Shown: piece by piece, positions 1 through 18,034 of the stretch | Position numbering within the stretch: the first letter of the stretch is position 1 | Layout: every line of letters begins with the position of its first letter | DNA from: Atrina japonica | Lineage: Eukaryota; Mollusca; Bivalvia; Pterioida; Pinnidae | Reading direction: 5' to 3' | Assembly (NCBI GenBank): GCA_030159075.1 | Contig: BROG01000549.1 | Location: 62,001-126,000, forward strand | DNA length: 64,000 bases | The notes under the pieces: model-generated | What the model was told of the DNA's origin: nothing | Databases searched by the model: none | What the model saw: only the letters and a program-made list of their open reading frames with translations | Position numbers and translations under genes: made by a program

Positions 1-1330
1 AATTTGGAAGCTTTACAAATGATTATATAGTCAAAGTTGAGCTTGACTACTGAGTAAATTTTGTGATTTCGGCCCCTGGTCTTCTCCATCCTTCCATATA
101 CATATACAGCATATTTGGAATGTGTCTACAGTTCAGTTGAAATTCAAATGTCATATTTACCAAGAGAGTAACATGTAAGACGCACCTTCAACGCGTACCT
201 TCTCATTGTCGCTTAATTTAAAACTTTACCAAAGCTAAGTACGTGTAATTCATTTTAAAAAGTATATTTATTTAAACACATTCCTTCTCATTTCGTCGAA
301 CACCACTCTGATCCAACACAAAAATACAAAACAGATAAGACAAATGTTGGAATTCTGATAGACAGTAAAAATGTGAATTTTTATATATTATATGTTGTGG
401 TCTTTCAGCAAACGGTCGGTTTTCCAATAGGAACTAATTGTGACCCTCTGTTCCTTTAATAAGAGGTGGACTTCATTCAGACGTTCTAGAATCAAACTAA
501 GAAAAGGCTAGATGTGGCTTTTGATAGTTTACATTTCAAGTAGATATATCGACGACATCAATTAATAAAGACAATTTCATACGTATGTGAATGTAAAATT
601 TCCCAACGAACTAAAAATTAAAGACACCACAGAATCTAATACATACGCTTCCTACTTAAATATTTTATATACTTTAGGCACAGATGAGAAATTAACAATT
701 AAGCTATACAGAAACGTGACTTGGCTTTCCTATTGTAAACTTTCCATTATCCCCTTTTCGCCCGCATCTGATGTTTATATCTCCGAGATGATCCGATATA
801 ACCAAGTCAAACTCTTACACAGAGTGCGTACACTCACAAACACTCACTGCAACGTCTCGAGTTTTGCCAAAATTCTGGCAAAATATGAATATACGTTTTA
901 GTTTTGACATGAAATATATTATTTAATGCGAAAATACTTTGAAAATGGCTATAAATATAGGGACTATATTTTTGTGAGAAGTATCCGTACTCTAGGTAAT
1001 TCGGTTTTTTATATTCATTCTGTGGTCTGTGGTTACATGACCAGGTTTTTTGGGACTGCTTTTTAGACGTTGACAGAGATTGATAGAGAGAGCAAGGACC
1101 GAGTTCTCTGTGTAGGAGATTGATAACAAAGCGTGTTGAACATATCAACATTTCTAATACAGAGGCAAACTACTTACTGTTAAGTTGTTGTCACAAGGAC
1201 ACCAGCAATCAAGTTTTATGTCAGCATCTCGCAAATTTTACGGTCATCATGATGACCTTATTTGCACTTACAATGTTTCACCGAGTGAAATGTTGAATAG
1301 TCTATTTGAAGGATTTATTCATCAGTTATC
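1..1330. other. Non-coding, nothing recognised
   Basis: AT-rich sequence with only short open frames that lack an animal-type start, codon bias or a recognisable domain. I see no exon, RNA gene or clear repeat here. Confidence 0.5.
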
Positions 1331-1333
1331 TGC

Positions 1334-1430
1334 CTATGGACTCACGGCGGGTGTGACCGCTCGACAGGGCATGATTATTCCTCCAAGACACCTGATCCCA
1401 CCTCTGGATTTTCAGAGGTCCTCGTGTGTC
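1334..1430 (-). repeat. Dispersed repeat family A, fragment
   Basis: On the minus strand this matches the middle of a repeat that is also present at 17680-18034, 22800-23169 and 25998-26191. The shared core includes the segments ACGGACCTCTGGAAAC and CACACCCGCC in a fixed order. It is a short, reverse-oriented, diverged copy. Confidence 0.6.
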
Positions 1431-1527
1431 CAATTTTCTCCTGTTTTGTATTTGTCTTCTGAACCTTCTTATAATTGATTTGATTTTTGATTTTTTGTTT
1501 TACAAAAATACTCAACAATTTTTCAGT

Positions 1528-1606
1528 CATATGATGGCGTCCAGTGGAGGAGAAACCCCGGTTACCCGGGTAAAGACCACCGACCTTCAGGTGATAGTGT
1601 GCTAAA
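1528..1606 (-). repeat. SINE-like fragment
   Basis: The segment beginning TATGATGGCG and running through the GGAGGAGAAACC block resembles the body of tRNA-derived SINEs found elsewhere in the window (21010-21262 and 44938-45125), read on the opposite strand. No tRNA-like head remains. Confidence 0.4.
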
Positions 1607-1983
1607 CATAATAAATGTTGCGGATAACAACGGATATTTCGCAATAGTACAAATGTATTAGGTTATCATATTTATTCGTTAAATAAACACTACCTGTGTT
1701 TGTGGTTTAAAAGCACAGGAATTTACTGACCTGATCGATAGTTTTTAAGTACAAAGTCGTGTTACGTATAGACAGTTCTCTCTTGATTTGCGCTGGGGTA
1801 CGATTGGATCAAGGTAAAACTTGAAGCCTATTTGATTTAGTTGATATACTCTTACCTTATATTTAGTCTCCATATTCCAGGTGCCTTTATTCTTTCTAGA
1901 AACATAAGAATCTAAATTGTATTTTTTGAAAATGAAATTTCATCCACATATCTATCGTTTCGTCTATTTCAACGTCTGAACAA

Positions 1984-4167
1984 GAAATGTTAGAAATAAT
2001 TGAAGGAATTCGAGCATTTCGTGTGTATCTTTCAAATAAAGAGTTCACCATTATCACAGATCACAAAGCATTAAAATACATAATGAACCAAAAGAAAGAA
2101 ACAGGTAGAATAGCTAGATGGGCTTTAGAAATTAATTGATATCAGTTTCGAATAATTCATAGAGAAGGTAAAGAAAACAAAGTTGCAGATGCTCTTAGTA
2201 GGCGAGAATACCCACCTATTCCTAACCAAACTTCTGAAGAAATTATCTGCACACTTAAAACAGAAGAATCATTTGACACAAAGCACCCGGATTCTAATTC
2301 CTGTGTTTGTGATACTCCAGTAAAAGAAGTCCAAAATCAAAAGATCGACACAGAATCTAACCTACCAGATAACATCAATTCTATCAAAGCTTTACGCCCT
2401 TCTTTTCCATATACAAATGACTTATCTAACACAAGTAATGAACATACACAGACAGAACTATATTACAATGAAGAACCTGCATTAATTCGTTCCATCGAAC
2501 CAGAAGAGTATACGGCGACATTAAACGATATACCTCTATTATAACGAAACAAAAAGACTGTCCTGATTTCAAAGACTAATATAACTATTTAGCAAATGAC
2601 ATATACTTCCTCCAGATCATAAAACCGACACTAAAGTCATACTAAATTCAAAATATTATGAGATTTGTGATGGTGTTCTTTTTCACTGGTTTTAACGGCG
2701 AGTGAAAATTAATGCTCAAGAGAAATGGAAAAAGCAATTAGCATTACCAAAAGTTTTGAGAAAAGAAGCTTTGCAAGCTTATCATGATAGTAGTGCTGGA
2801 GGAGCCCATCTCGGTATTGAGAAAGTTATAGCTGCAATGAAAGCAAAATACCATTGGCCTCGTATGCACCAAGAAATCCATGACTATATTCATTCTTGCG
2901 ACAAATGTCAGAGAGTTAAACGTGACACACATGCTCGTCCGCAACCTCTGACTCCACTGACAATACACGGTCTATTTGAAAGATGGCACATGGACTTCTT
3001 AAAATTGCATAAAACCAAAGATGGTTATCAGTATGTACTTTAAGTAGTAGACTCCTTCACTAAGTAGATTGAGGCATTTCCGATGAAAACCCAAGAAAGT
3101 ACTGAAGTTGCAAAATGTCTATTTGAAAATATCTTTTCTAGATTTGGATGTCCAAAATCTCTTGTCTCTGACAGAAGCAGACTTTTCATGAATAACTTGA
3201 TTCAAACATTGTGTGAAAGTTTTGAAATTAAACAGTGTCCCACATCCAGTTATTATCCACAAACAAACAGCCAAGTAGAAAGAACTAACAGTGCGCCTAT
3301 ACAATGTCTCTGAGCTTACTGTGATAAAAACCAAAACAATTAGCCTTCTAAATTACCTGGTATACTAATGGCCTTAAGAAATTCTCCAGCCACACAATCG
3401 ACAGAATTCTCTCGCTTTTACATGGTTTTTGGTGTAGAAATTAATTTACCGTTTGACACCAGTTTTTTTTTTGCCAAAGGACAAATGTAGTACAACTGTT
3501 AAGAGTAAAACTCAGGACATCACCGAAACCTTAAAAATAACACATGAAATTGCCACTAAAATATTCAGGATAAACAAATACAATCCAAAGAAAGGTACGA
3601 TAAAAAGTAAAAAGAGCCAGATTTTAAAATATTCGACAAGGTTCTGATAAGAACTCACAATATACCGGTAGGCCGGTCTCCAAAACTAGCTGAAAAGTAT
3701 CAGGGACCCTACTATATATCCGAGTTAGGACCAAATTATACTTATGAAATAAGGCGTTGTTCAAATCGAAAAGAATTGAACTCGTTTATGAATGCTTCAG
3801 AACGCGAACACTGTCATGATCCAGTTTTTAACAAACGATTTTCTCAGTCACGTGAACAAACTATCGGTCAACGTGACCAAACTATTAATAATCAAGTTGT
3901 AAATGCTGAAGATGACATGCTTCAAACTTAATGTGTCAAGAGTCAAATTAATGATACTCAGTTACCCCAAACTAGTGCAGAGATAGAAAATTCACAGCAA
4001 TATCCTTATGATATTGTTAAATTAATCAAATACAGACATAGAGACATTCAGAATCCAGTGGACAGATGGTTCTAAAACGTGGGGACCACAGGAAAATATA
4101 AGGCCAGACTTAGTGGCAGAGTATTTTCAGAAATATACGAAACAGAATCGTGTGAGGAAAAAGTAAA
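1984..4167 (+). pseudogene. Gypsy pol remnant: RNase H and integrase
   Basis: The first part reads as Ty3-type RNase H, with ITDHKALKYI at about 2055 and the downstream VADALSRRE signature at about 2185. After a spacer, 2702-3043 carries the integrase H2C2 zinc domain (HLGIEKVIAAMKAKYHWPRM, then CDKCQ) and the start of the rve core (ERWHMDFL). The core continues at 3083-3313 after an in-frame stop, with LVSDRS and PQTNSQVERTNS. A later frame has the GPYYISELG segment, and about 4060-4167 resembles a chromodomain (TWGPQENIRPDLV). Stops at 2138, 3041 and 3311 and several frame changes break the gene. Reverse transcriptase is absent. Confidence 0.8.
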
Positions 4168-4377
4168 AATACTTATCTTCCACATCTACATTGAAGTTAT
4201 TGTTTCATTCTAGTTTGTTTGCATTAAGTAAGAATGAAAATTTATATGAAGTAGAGAGAAAGCAATTTTGCATATTGCAGAACCACTTTCAATATTAAAA
4301 TCAAAAAGTCGTGCCCATGGGTATGTATTCTTTAGATTTATTTTTTAAAACTTCTTTCCTATTTAACAAAATTGTGT

Positions 4378-4525
4378 GTTTGGTAGTCCATTCGAATTGA
4401 CAGACATCTTGTTGGTTGTATATTAGTGCTAGAGTTAGTCACTTCCTTATATAGAATTTTTTGGTAGTCCATTCGAATTGACAGCCATCTTGTTGATTGT
4501 AAATTAGTGCTAGAGTTAGTGACTG
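4378..4525 (+). repeat. Tandem direct repeat, two ~65 bp copies
   Basis: The block starting TTGGTAGTCCATTCGAATTG occurs at about 4379 and again at about 4461. Both copies run through a shared TTAGTGCTAGAGTTAGT end. They sit between the pol and env-like regions of the retroelement and may be a leftover of its internal spacer or a later duplication. Confidence 0.65.
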
Positions 4526-4612
4526 ATCATCACTGCCTCATCCAGACTTTCCATACACTTATTTTTTTCCTGTTTTGATGTTATAGGTTCAAACTGGACT
4601 TGGAGATATAAT

Positions 4613-6262
4613 ATGGTTGTGGTCTGCACTCTTATTTATATAATACCTCTTACAAGTGGAATCACAAGTACAAAGCAACAAACAGTGGACGTTGAAAACA
4701 TCATTCATAGGATTAATTATGGTACTGTTTTTAAGTTAAAATGACATTTCCGTTTATCTCAAGAGTACTGGTTGCAAACCTTTCATATACCTCTTCCAAA
4801 ACATCTTCCTATACCAAAAGTGTTAACACCTTCAAAATTTACTTCTTGCTCAAAATCTAACAACTCTTGTAATTTTTTTCCATACATTATTTAATCAAAT
4901 GAAAACAATACAAATAAAGACATCTTTCTCACATTAACAGTTCATTGAATTTTATTAAACTTATTGTACCATAAAGTACGTTCCAAAAACATCTAGAAAC
5001 CTAGAGCTTTATTACCTTTTATTGGAAGTTTGTATAAAGGTTTGTTTCGGACAGCAACAATCGAAGATGTAAATATTTTATCATCGCACATTAATGCCCT
5101 TCTGAGAAATTTTCTTAGAATGGCACATGTTCTGCAGCAACATGGTGAACATTTATCTTCCGATATGGCAATGGTAGATAAGAGAATGAATACTTTGCAT
5201 GCTGGGATAGCCAATAATTTTAGAGCAATTTCTCTTTTGACAAAATCATCTAGGAAAGACATGAACAATTTAGATAGTCATCTTTTTACAGTGGTTACTC
5301 TTAGATGGATTTCGGCTATAATTCTAGATTTATTATTTGACCTTGTATGATACCATTTTCTCTTTAGAAATTACATATACATTTTAAATTGGAGCTCAAC
5401 TGATGAAGTTTAATTGACAGAAACGATCGTCTTGAACATTATTTTGTTTTGAATATTTAGAACAGATTAATACTTCTCATATTCTTATTAACCAAGTGGA
5501 TCAAGCGAGTAAACTAAGATAAAGTTTTAATAAGTTTCAATCTTCTATTCTTACTTTATTACAAGGTAAAATTACACCACTTCTGTTACCGAAAAATGTA
5601 CTTGGGAAGGCATTACATGGAATTCATGGAATCCTAGGTAGGAAATAGAGTAAGTTTTATTTATCAGAACTGAATGAAAATTGGTATTATTAAAATGCCA
5701 AATTTCTTTACTATCGTCATGGTTCTTCTATCTATCTTACTGTTAAATTTCCAATCTCATCGCTTGAAGAACCTATGCAATTATATGAAATTTTGCATTT
5801 TACGGTACCCATTAACATCACTTCTAATCATGCAACCAGACTCACAAATTTACTAAATTTTTTCGTAGTCACTTCTCATCGGCAATATTATATAACACTA
5901 ACAGCAGACGATTTAGCACCTTTTCAAAGAGAAAATGGCTTTTAGTGTTATTTTAACAAAGCTCTTATTCCAATTACGGAACCAACTTGTGTCATGGCAT
6001 TATTTACAAACAATAAGAAATGAATTAAGTAATTTTGTCATTTTAGGTTTTTCCAAACCTTATAGAAAGTAGATATAGAAAAACTGTCACAAACTTCCGT
6101 TTTAGTTTACAACAGTTGGAATATTGATTTGAATTGTCTAAATCAGCAAAGAATTTGACAGGTTGTAGTTTTTATGTTTTAAAGGTTCCTTGTAGATGTT
6201 CCTTATCGACAAAAGAATTATATTATTCACCGAAACTTTTAGATTGTCATAAATCTGTTTGA
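4613..6262 (+). pseudogene. Envelope-like ORF of the gypsy element, broken
   Basis: The frame opens with a hydrophobic leader after ATG at 4613. Further on there is a possible basic cleavage site followed by a hydrophobic PFIGS segment and a GLFRTATIEDV stretch (about 5010-5070). That arrangement resembles the fusion-peptide region of F-type envelope proteins known from baculoviruses and errantiviruses. A helical region follows (5030-5350), then a cysteine-containing ectodomain (about 5860-6262). At least eight stops or frame changes are present, and a dispersed repeat interrupts it near 5345-5455. The family assignment rests on pattern resemblance only. It is an inactive copy. Confidence 0.5.
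5345..5455 (+). repeat. Dispersed repeat with GAAACGATCGTCTTGA core
   Basis: The core GAAACGATCGTCTTGA, preceded by CTGATGAAGT, recurs at 20888-20930 (+), and inverted at 19855-19890 and 27550-27590. Here it interrupts the env-like frame, so it probably inserted after the retroelement did. Confidence 0.6.
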
Positions 6263-6264
6263 AA

Positions 6265-7430
6265 TATTACACAAGATATCATTTGATGATCTTTTTATTA
6301 CTTTTGTTGTTTTATCACGAATTCTTTGAAATTGATTTTTGCCTCTTTATGTTTAAAATATGCAGTGTTTTCGTTTAAATCTCTTATTTCTTAAATTAAT
6401 TTAAGTATATGATTTCTTTCATACTTCACAATTCTGTCTTATTATTTTTCTCAGTGTAGCAAAACAAAAAACAAAAAACAAAAAGACCAAAACAAAATAA
6501 CTAAAAAATTCAACATAGTAATATTCATTTCTATTAAACGAATTATTTTGGTCAAAATAATTTTTGTATTTGCTAACTCTGATAATCGGCCATGATGCTA
6601 CATTAGCACGGGTTGTATATTTTTGTTTTAGAAAGTTTATTTTTCTTATATTAAATTTGTTTACACGCATAGCAATATCATTACTTATTATTATGTACAA
6701 GAACTATTATTTATTAACTAATTCACAATAAAATTATCTTGATTATTTTTATTCCACGATTTGGTCGGTCTTTAAAACTTAATTGTTTTATTGTGATTTT
6801 TTTCTTCTCTACGTGAAGTTGTTTTTCACTTCTTATTTTATGACATAAATATTGAAATAGGTTTCACAGGTGTCGCCATTGTTTAGTTTTTCTTGATGTG
6901 TATTTTATTGTATGCTGAGTTATTGAACTTAATATATTATGATGCACTTTCACTTTCACTACAGTATTCGAAGTAATAAAACGTAAATTTAATATTTACT
7001 TTTGTTCTTCTTTCAACCATCAGGTGCACGATAAAGCCATATTGGACTGCATCGTCGGAGAAAAAAAAACTTAAAATCGAAATTTAAAGCCACAGCTTGG
7101 CATAGATTTCCACATTCATTCCCTGCATACCTTTATTCAAGCTTATACGCATGTGATATATCAACCTACAAAGTGATTTGGAGGTTGATATAACGATTGA
7201 ACAAGAACAGGAAGTATGAATAAGCCAATCAACATCTAGAGGATAAGACAGTTATATAATAAATAACGTGGGAGTTTAACATACAAGTAAATTAACATTT
7301 CAATAGGTTTTAACCTTTTGTATATTGTGTCGAAAAAGATGCATAGAGAATATTTGACAATTGTTTTTGAATGATATACGCACTCGTGTAAAATATGTAT
7401 TCTCCTGCTTCACGAGATGTAATAAACATG
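6265..7430. other. Non-coding, nothing recognised
   Basis: Strongly AT-rich sequence without a recognisable exon. The right LTR of the gypsy element would be expected near here, but no matching left copy exists in the window to define it. Confidence 0.4.
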
Positions 7431-7434
7431 TTAT

Positions 7435-7960
7435 TCAAAAACCATTGTCAAATATTCTATTTATTACATTTTCCAGATAAGTTTCGTTAGGCCCTAGATA
7501 TCCCCAATGTTCTGTACACGCAAGGCTAGGCCTATTATACGGCTTGTGAAATATAAACAAACCACGTTTTGACACAAGGGGCTCAAAAATCGTATTAGAG
7601 CGTGATATGCTCAGTGGAAAGGAGCCTGGAGGAAAATATAAGGCTCTAAAAAGATTTTCATGGTTTTGATTGAATATGAAATACATCACTTCATGCCTCA
7701 AAAAACATGCCAAAGTTATCGATAGACCTGGACAGCAAACGTGCTTCGAAGTTCGTCCAATGCGATGTTCATTTTCTGTACTGACTAGTACTGTATCTCC
7801 AGTGTCACTGAATCTTTTTATAAACGTTTGAACTGTTGACCTAGCTAGTGGATACATTAAACGTTTCCACTGCCTTTCGACCACTTAAACTCACCCCACC
7901 TAAACAAAATATTGCCTGCTTTTTAGTCAAGACAGAATAAGTCTGTGCTGGGCCATTTTG
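7435..7960 (-). pseudogene. Possible transposase helix-turn-helix remnant
   Basis: The minus strand has a 149-codon open frame whose first third (STVQTFIKRFSDTGDT) resembles the helix-turn-helix found at the start of Tc1/mariner-like transposases. The upstream part in another frame (about 7880-7960) continues the resemblance with an MAQHRL start. No catalytic DDE/D domain follows, and the rest of the frame looks random. I treat it as a weak, degenerate fragment rather than a gene. Confidence 0.3.
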
Positions 7961-8221
7961 TTTAGCTTCGACATGGCGTTATAAATAGTGTCCTTTACTA
8001 ATTTTTAATTTGTAATAAATCAAAATTTTGTATATATATATATATGGTGCAGCAGTTCCCAGCTGTCGAATCCAGTGTTCTTCCCGTTTTCGTCGTATAA
8101 AGACACGAATTCTTGTATAAACACGTATCTAACGAGGATAGACGGTGGGTCAAATCAGTTAGATGTTTATTTTTATTTCTAAATATATCAATAATGCCAA
8201 ATATTCGTGATTTTTAAATTA

Positions 8222-8346
8222 TGTTCGAGTAATCGAGTAATGCTATTACTATTCGTGAGTAATCGAGTAATGCTATTACTATTCGCGAGTAATTGAGTAA
8301 TGCTATTGCTATTTGCGAGTAATCTAATAATGCCATTACTTTTCGG
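8222..8346 (+). repeat. Short tandem repeat, ~33 bp unit
   Basis: About three and a half copies of a unit containing GAGTAATGCTATTACTATTC. Later copies carry substitutions. No coding potential. Confidence 0.7.
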
Positions 8347-8383
8347 TAATCGGACCATCCGACGAGTACACGGTTACTCGTTG

Positions 8384-8389
<6 letters not shown>

Positions 8390-8466
<77 letters not shown>
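8390..8466. repeat. (TA)n microsatellite
   Basis: Uninterrupted TA dinucleotide run of about 77 bp. Confidence 0.98.
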
Positions 8467-8470
<4 letters not shown>

Positions 8471-8600
8471 CTTAAATTTAAATTAGAAACTCAGAGATTA
8501 TTTAGTATCAACATGGTATTTCTAATTTAAAACGTCCATGCATTGCTAAATGAATTCTTCTGTGTATCTAACTTTAACCATTATATATATACTAGTCAGT

Positions 8601-8700
<100 letters not shown>

Positions 8701-8733
8701 AATCACTAGTCAAGTGTGTGATAAAAATTAAAC

Positions 8734-8739
8734 TTTATT
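8734..8739 (-). terminator. Candidate polyadenylation signal, EPDR copy 1
   Basis: AATAAA on the minus strand, about 100 bp downstream of the stop codon at 8839-8841. Its position fits a 3' end signal for the gene; this is not proven. Confidence 0.5.
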
Positions 8740-8838
8740 TAAAAATCGTATTGACATTTTCAAAATAAAACACCAAATTTCACAATGAATGTAAGAAATT
8801 GTCTTTAAAACTCTTGAACTGTAGGTTCTCGATTATCT

Positions 8839-14373
<5,535 letters not shown>

Positions 14374-14420
14374 CTTCACTGTCAGCTGGCTAATATTAAT
14401 GTTTAGTATGATCTTCCCTG

Positions 14421-14428
14421 CTTATATA
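14421..14428 (-). promoter_or_regulatory. TATA box of EPDR copy 1
   Basis: TATATAAG on the minus strand, about 50 bp upstream of the start codon at 14373. The spacing fits a short 5' leader. Confidence 0.6.
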
Positions 14429-14429
14429 C

Positions 14430-17400
14430 TCGTTCATGATTATTTCGAAATGTAGAGATTATTTACAAACAGATAAGCTCAACATTTACCCTCTGCATTT
14501 TATCGTTGCTAAATTGTTTGTGTGTCAAGATAATGTCTGAATATTAAAATAGGTCGATATCAAACAAGTGCATTCAAAAACTGGCGTAAAGTATTATTGA
14601 ATTTAAAAAAAAAACAACAAATATGATACTCAATAATAAATCTGACAAAAATCAATGGATGATATTACTAATTTAACTCCCTCGGCCAGTTTTTCACTGC
14701 CACTGGACAACAGTAATGACCTATTAGTGACCAAAGGAGATTAAAATTCATTATAAAAACTGCAATCTCATACTTTAACTGTGATTTCTGTAACCTTTGT
14801 AATTTTGAAGACAAAAAACATATATTTGCTTTATTTCCACATCTGATGTACAATAAACGTTTAGGAAAAATTATTTCAAAACTAGTTATATATGCTAAAA
14901 AGATGTATTTCTATCTCAGGTAGAAATGTCATTGCGATAAATATCGTAATAATTATAATTTATTCCTGTAAAAAAAACAAACATTCATTGAAATGATGAA
15001 TGCATTTTAATATCGATATACAGTGATACTTGTATATAAAGACCCCATAGGGACTCAACAAACCTGGTCTTTATATGCAGGTGGACTTTATATAGAGGTT
15101 TATTTATACACACATGGTCTTTTTGACCAAGTGGTCGCTAAAGCAGGTTTTGCTGGCTGGTGTTAATGAGTCGTAATAATCTATGATAAGTACATACACT
15201 AGAGAAATTAAGATAGATCGATTAAAAAGTCAAAGTACTATTGCACAATACACGAAAAAGAAAAGCTGATGTAAAGAGAATCCATATAAAGTAAATATCC
15301 CAAGAAATTAACTACATATGGACTTACAAAATAAACTGTTATGAAAATAATGAAATCATAGCTAAATATATCAATAAATAGAGACCACACGACGAGAGCT
15401 AGTCCAAAGCTGCTGAAGAAATTTTGTTGATTTGAATTCGAAAAGTGCTGCTCTTGTGAAATCTGTTATCCAAATGTGTTTGTCAAACTTTCTAAAGTGT
15501 TCAAGGGTTTTGAATAACAACAATTTGTCAGTAACCTACTAACAAAGTCTACAACCTAAAGGGTATTTTGTGCCAAACATTTCAAATCATGCAATGGCCT
15601 TGGCCTTTCTTTCGTCGACGTTGAAAATTTACACAAATCTTCTTCGGACCATTTACTACAAATTATCAAGGAGATGTGTATCACCGAATTATGACCTTGA
15701 ATTTTCCTCCGTAACCTTGATTTAGTGATAATAAACCTTTTAATAAAGTTTCCGGAGATGTTCCCCTAAGTATTAATGTTGTCAAAATTATCTTTATTAT
15801 TATTATTATTATTATTATTATTGTCGTTGTCGTTGTTTTTGTTATTGTTGTTGTTCCCAGGAAATCGAGAATATTGGTTTTTGGTCCGTTTTTGTCAGTT
15901 TGTCCGTTTGAATCCTTTTCCGTCCTATAATTTCTAGATATTAAATACATTTAGTATGTTACTTTATATATTTAAGATCAAGATTGAGTTCGATTGTTGC
16001 AATATAATCCATAGTTTTGGGACTCTAAAATTGCATTAATGACTTAGCTCTCAACTTCAATATTTCTTAAACACATTTTGCTATCATCATCAGCAGCAAC
16101 AGCAATGATATTTCTACTAATTTTGAACGCAACATAAAATATTAATTGAGTTACTGAAATATCATAAATGCTCTGGGAAATTCATTTTTAAGTTATCACT
16201 GATGAAAATAGTTCAAGGATTAGAAATAAACGCAGGTAAACAGGCGACAGAGTGCTAAATAGGCTGAGTGTAAGTCATATTGTGTATCAACGCTATTTCG
16301 CAATGTCAACGTATGATTATTAATTTTGCAATGCACATACGACAATGAGTCACTATCTGTATTTCGGACTGCATGTCTCCGAATGAAATGACCTGATTGA
16401 ATTATTCAATACAAATTCCTGTTATTTACAGGCAAATCTGTTTGTCTGTGTGTCAACTTGCGCAACGACGGGAACAAGGTATACATTGCAGCAGAAGATA
16501 ATGCGATATACTTTTAATATATACTTTTAAACAGTATTCAAGATAAATTATATCTCTCTTCAAATAAATTGATCGAAACTTTCTGTACATTTCGGTAATG
16601 CACTAACAAAATTTAAATGATCACTTGCCTATAAATATATATTATGTTGCATTTCCTATTGGGTTCCATATTAAATCTCCTCGCTAGTGGTCATATTGGA
16701 TGTATGGTTTCAATATATTCTGCAGTTCTCTGGAAGAAGTTAATGTATTTTCTTTAGGTTCCTTTATTAAACTACGTACCCCGCTGTTGGTCATCTTGGA
16801 TGACAGGTCCACGCCAAAGTAATAACTCTTGATCTGCACCTTGTAAGGAACATTGGTGAAATGTTTAATCAATCCATTGATTGGTTCTCTAGAAGTTCAA
16901 ACTGTAAAATGCTGAAGGCCCGATGGACGACAGACTAAAAGTGATGACAAACGCTTACCTGATTCAAAGCTAAAAAAGTTAACAATTAAAAATGTACTAC
17001 ATTTTTGTAAGGAAACATTTCGCATGCCCAAGTTTATTTTCATTTTGTAAAGCATCATAAACAGGTTCTTGAAACAGTTTTGAAAATATTATAGGAAAAC
17101 AAATGTGCTAATGTTTACAAAAGAGCTTTATCACGAATATAAAAAATTTGGAAGCTTTTTAATTGATATTTGATTAATATCAACTAGAAAGAATTATTTC
17201 ATTTTCCAGAAGTATTCTTCTTAATACGTTAGAAAAATAAGGGACAATATGCAAATTATATAAAAATAATTTTAAAGAAATATTTTGGGGAATTTTAAAA
17301 CCGTTAAAGGGATTTACTAATTCGAGCAAAGTGAATGAGACGCATGACCTTCAACAACTCAACTTGAATATAGACAGAGTAAATTTATGATATGTTTTAT

Positions 17401-17679
17401 CTGTTCAGCTGATCATGACTCTAATGCATGTCACCAGGATAACGGTGATTTCGAAATCGTTTTTTTTTTTTCTATTTGTACGTTCTGATAAGATTTACGA
17501 ATTTGTCAATTTAAAGTCAGGATGGACAATAAAATACAATAAATTTAATATAAATATTGCTTTTAATATTGAAATTACACGAATTAATAAAAATTGATGA
17601 AAACAGTTTACATGATTTAATACCTATTAAAATATGAACGAAAAGATTTATTTTACAATAGATTATATTATCATGTATA
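14430..17679. other. Intergenic; no gene recognised
   Basis: An ATT trinucleotide run lies at 15796-15821. 15008-15190 has the alternating TGGTCTTTATA / GGTGGACTTTATA pattern of a small dispersed element, and a similar element lies near 49545-49730. A 62-codon frame at 16684-16872 (-) has no recognisable family. Confidence 0.5.
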
Positions 17680-18034
17680 TAATAAAAATCTTAGATACCA
17701 AAGTATAAATCTTTAGGATGCCCAGGACACAGATACAAATCTGGTAAAAATGGAAAAACACGGACCTCTGGAAACTAAGAGGTGGGATCTGGTGCCATCG
17801 AGGAGTAAGCACCCCCGTCGATCGATCACACCCGCCGTGAGTCCACAGTCAAGTCCAAATGAAATACGTGAGGAACGAATCAGCGTTACAGTTGGTACAG
17901 ACGTCTCAACAACCGCCAACGGAAAAGCAATTCAAAATTTTACTAAGTGAAACAGAGTAATTGCAAATAAGATTTATACTGACATCAAACACGGTTTTCG
18001 ATATCCCTGTGTCAATAATTTGTCAGTGAGTACT
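17680..18034 (+). repeat. Dispersed repeat family A, long copy
   Basis: A ~355 bp unit beginning near CCAAAGTATAAATCTTTAGG and ending TTTGTCAGTGAGTA. It is closely matched at 22800-23169 and partly at 25998-26191. A 66-codon frame within it is the same repeat sequence and not an independent gene. No terminal inverted repeats or tRNA-like head are evident, so its class is unknown. Confidence 0.75.

Larger units (their letters stand above)
1981..6265 (+). mobile_element. Decayed Ty3/gypsy-type element with envelope-like ORF
   Basis: The remains of an LTR retroelement read left to right: RNase H (about 1984-2215), a spacer, the integrase zinc-binding and catalytic core (about 2690-3310), an integrase C-terminal part ending in a chromodomain-like stretch (about 3640-4167), then a third open region with envelope-like features (4613-6262). 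Gag, protease and reverse transcriptase are missing on the left, and I could not find a pair of LTRs. Many stops and frameshifts show it is dead. Chromodomain-like tails and an extra env ORF are both known within Metaviridae. The exact ends are uncertain. Confidence 0.75.

Noticed and set aside
17750..17950. 66-codon frame with GPLETKRWDLVPS
   Set aside because: It is part of dispersed repeat family A, whose other copies are frame-broken.
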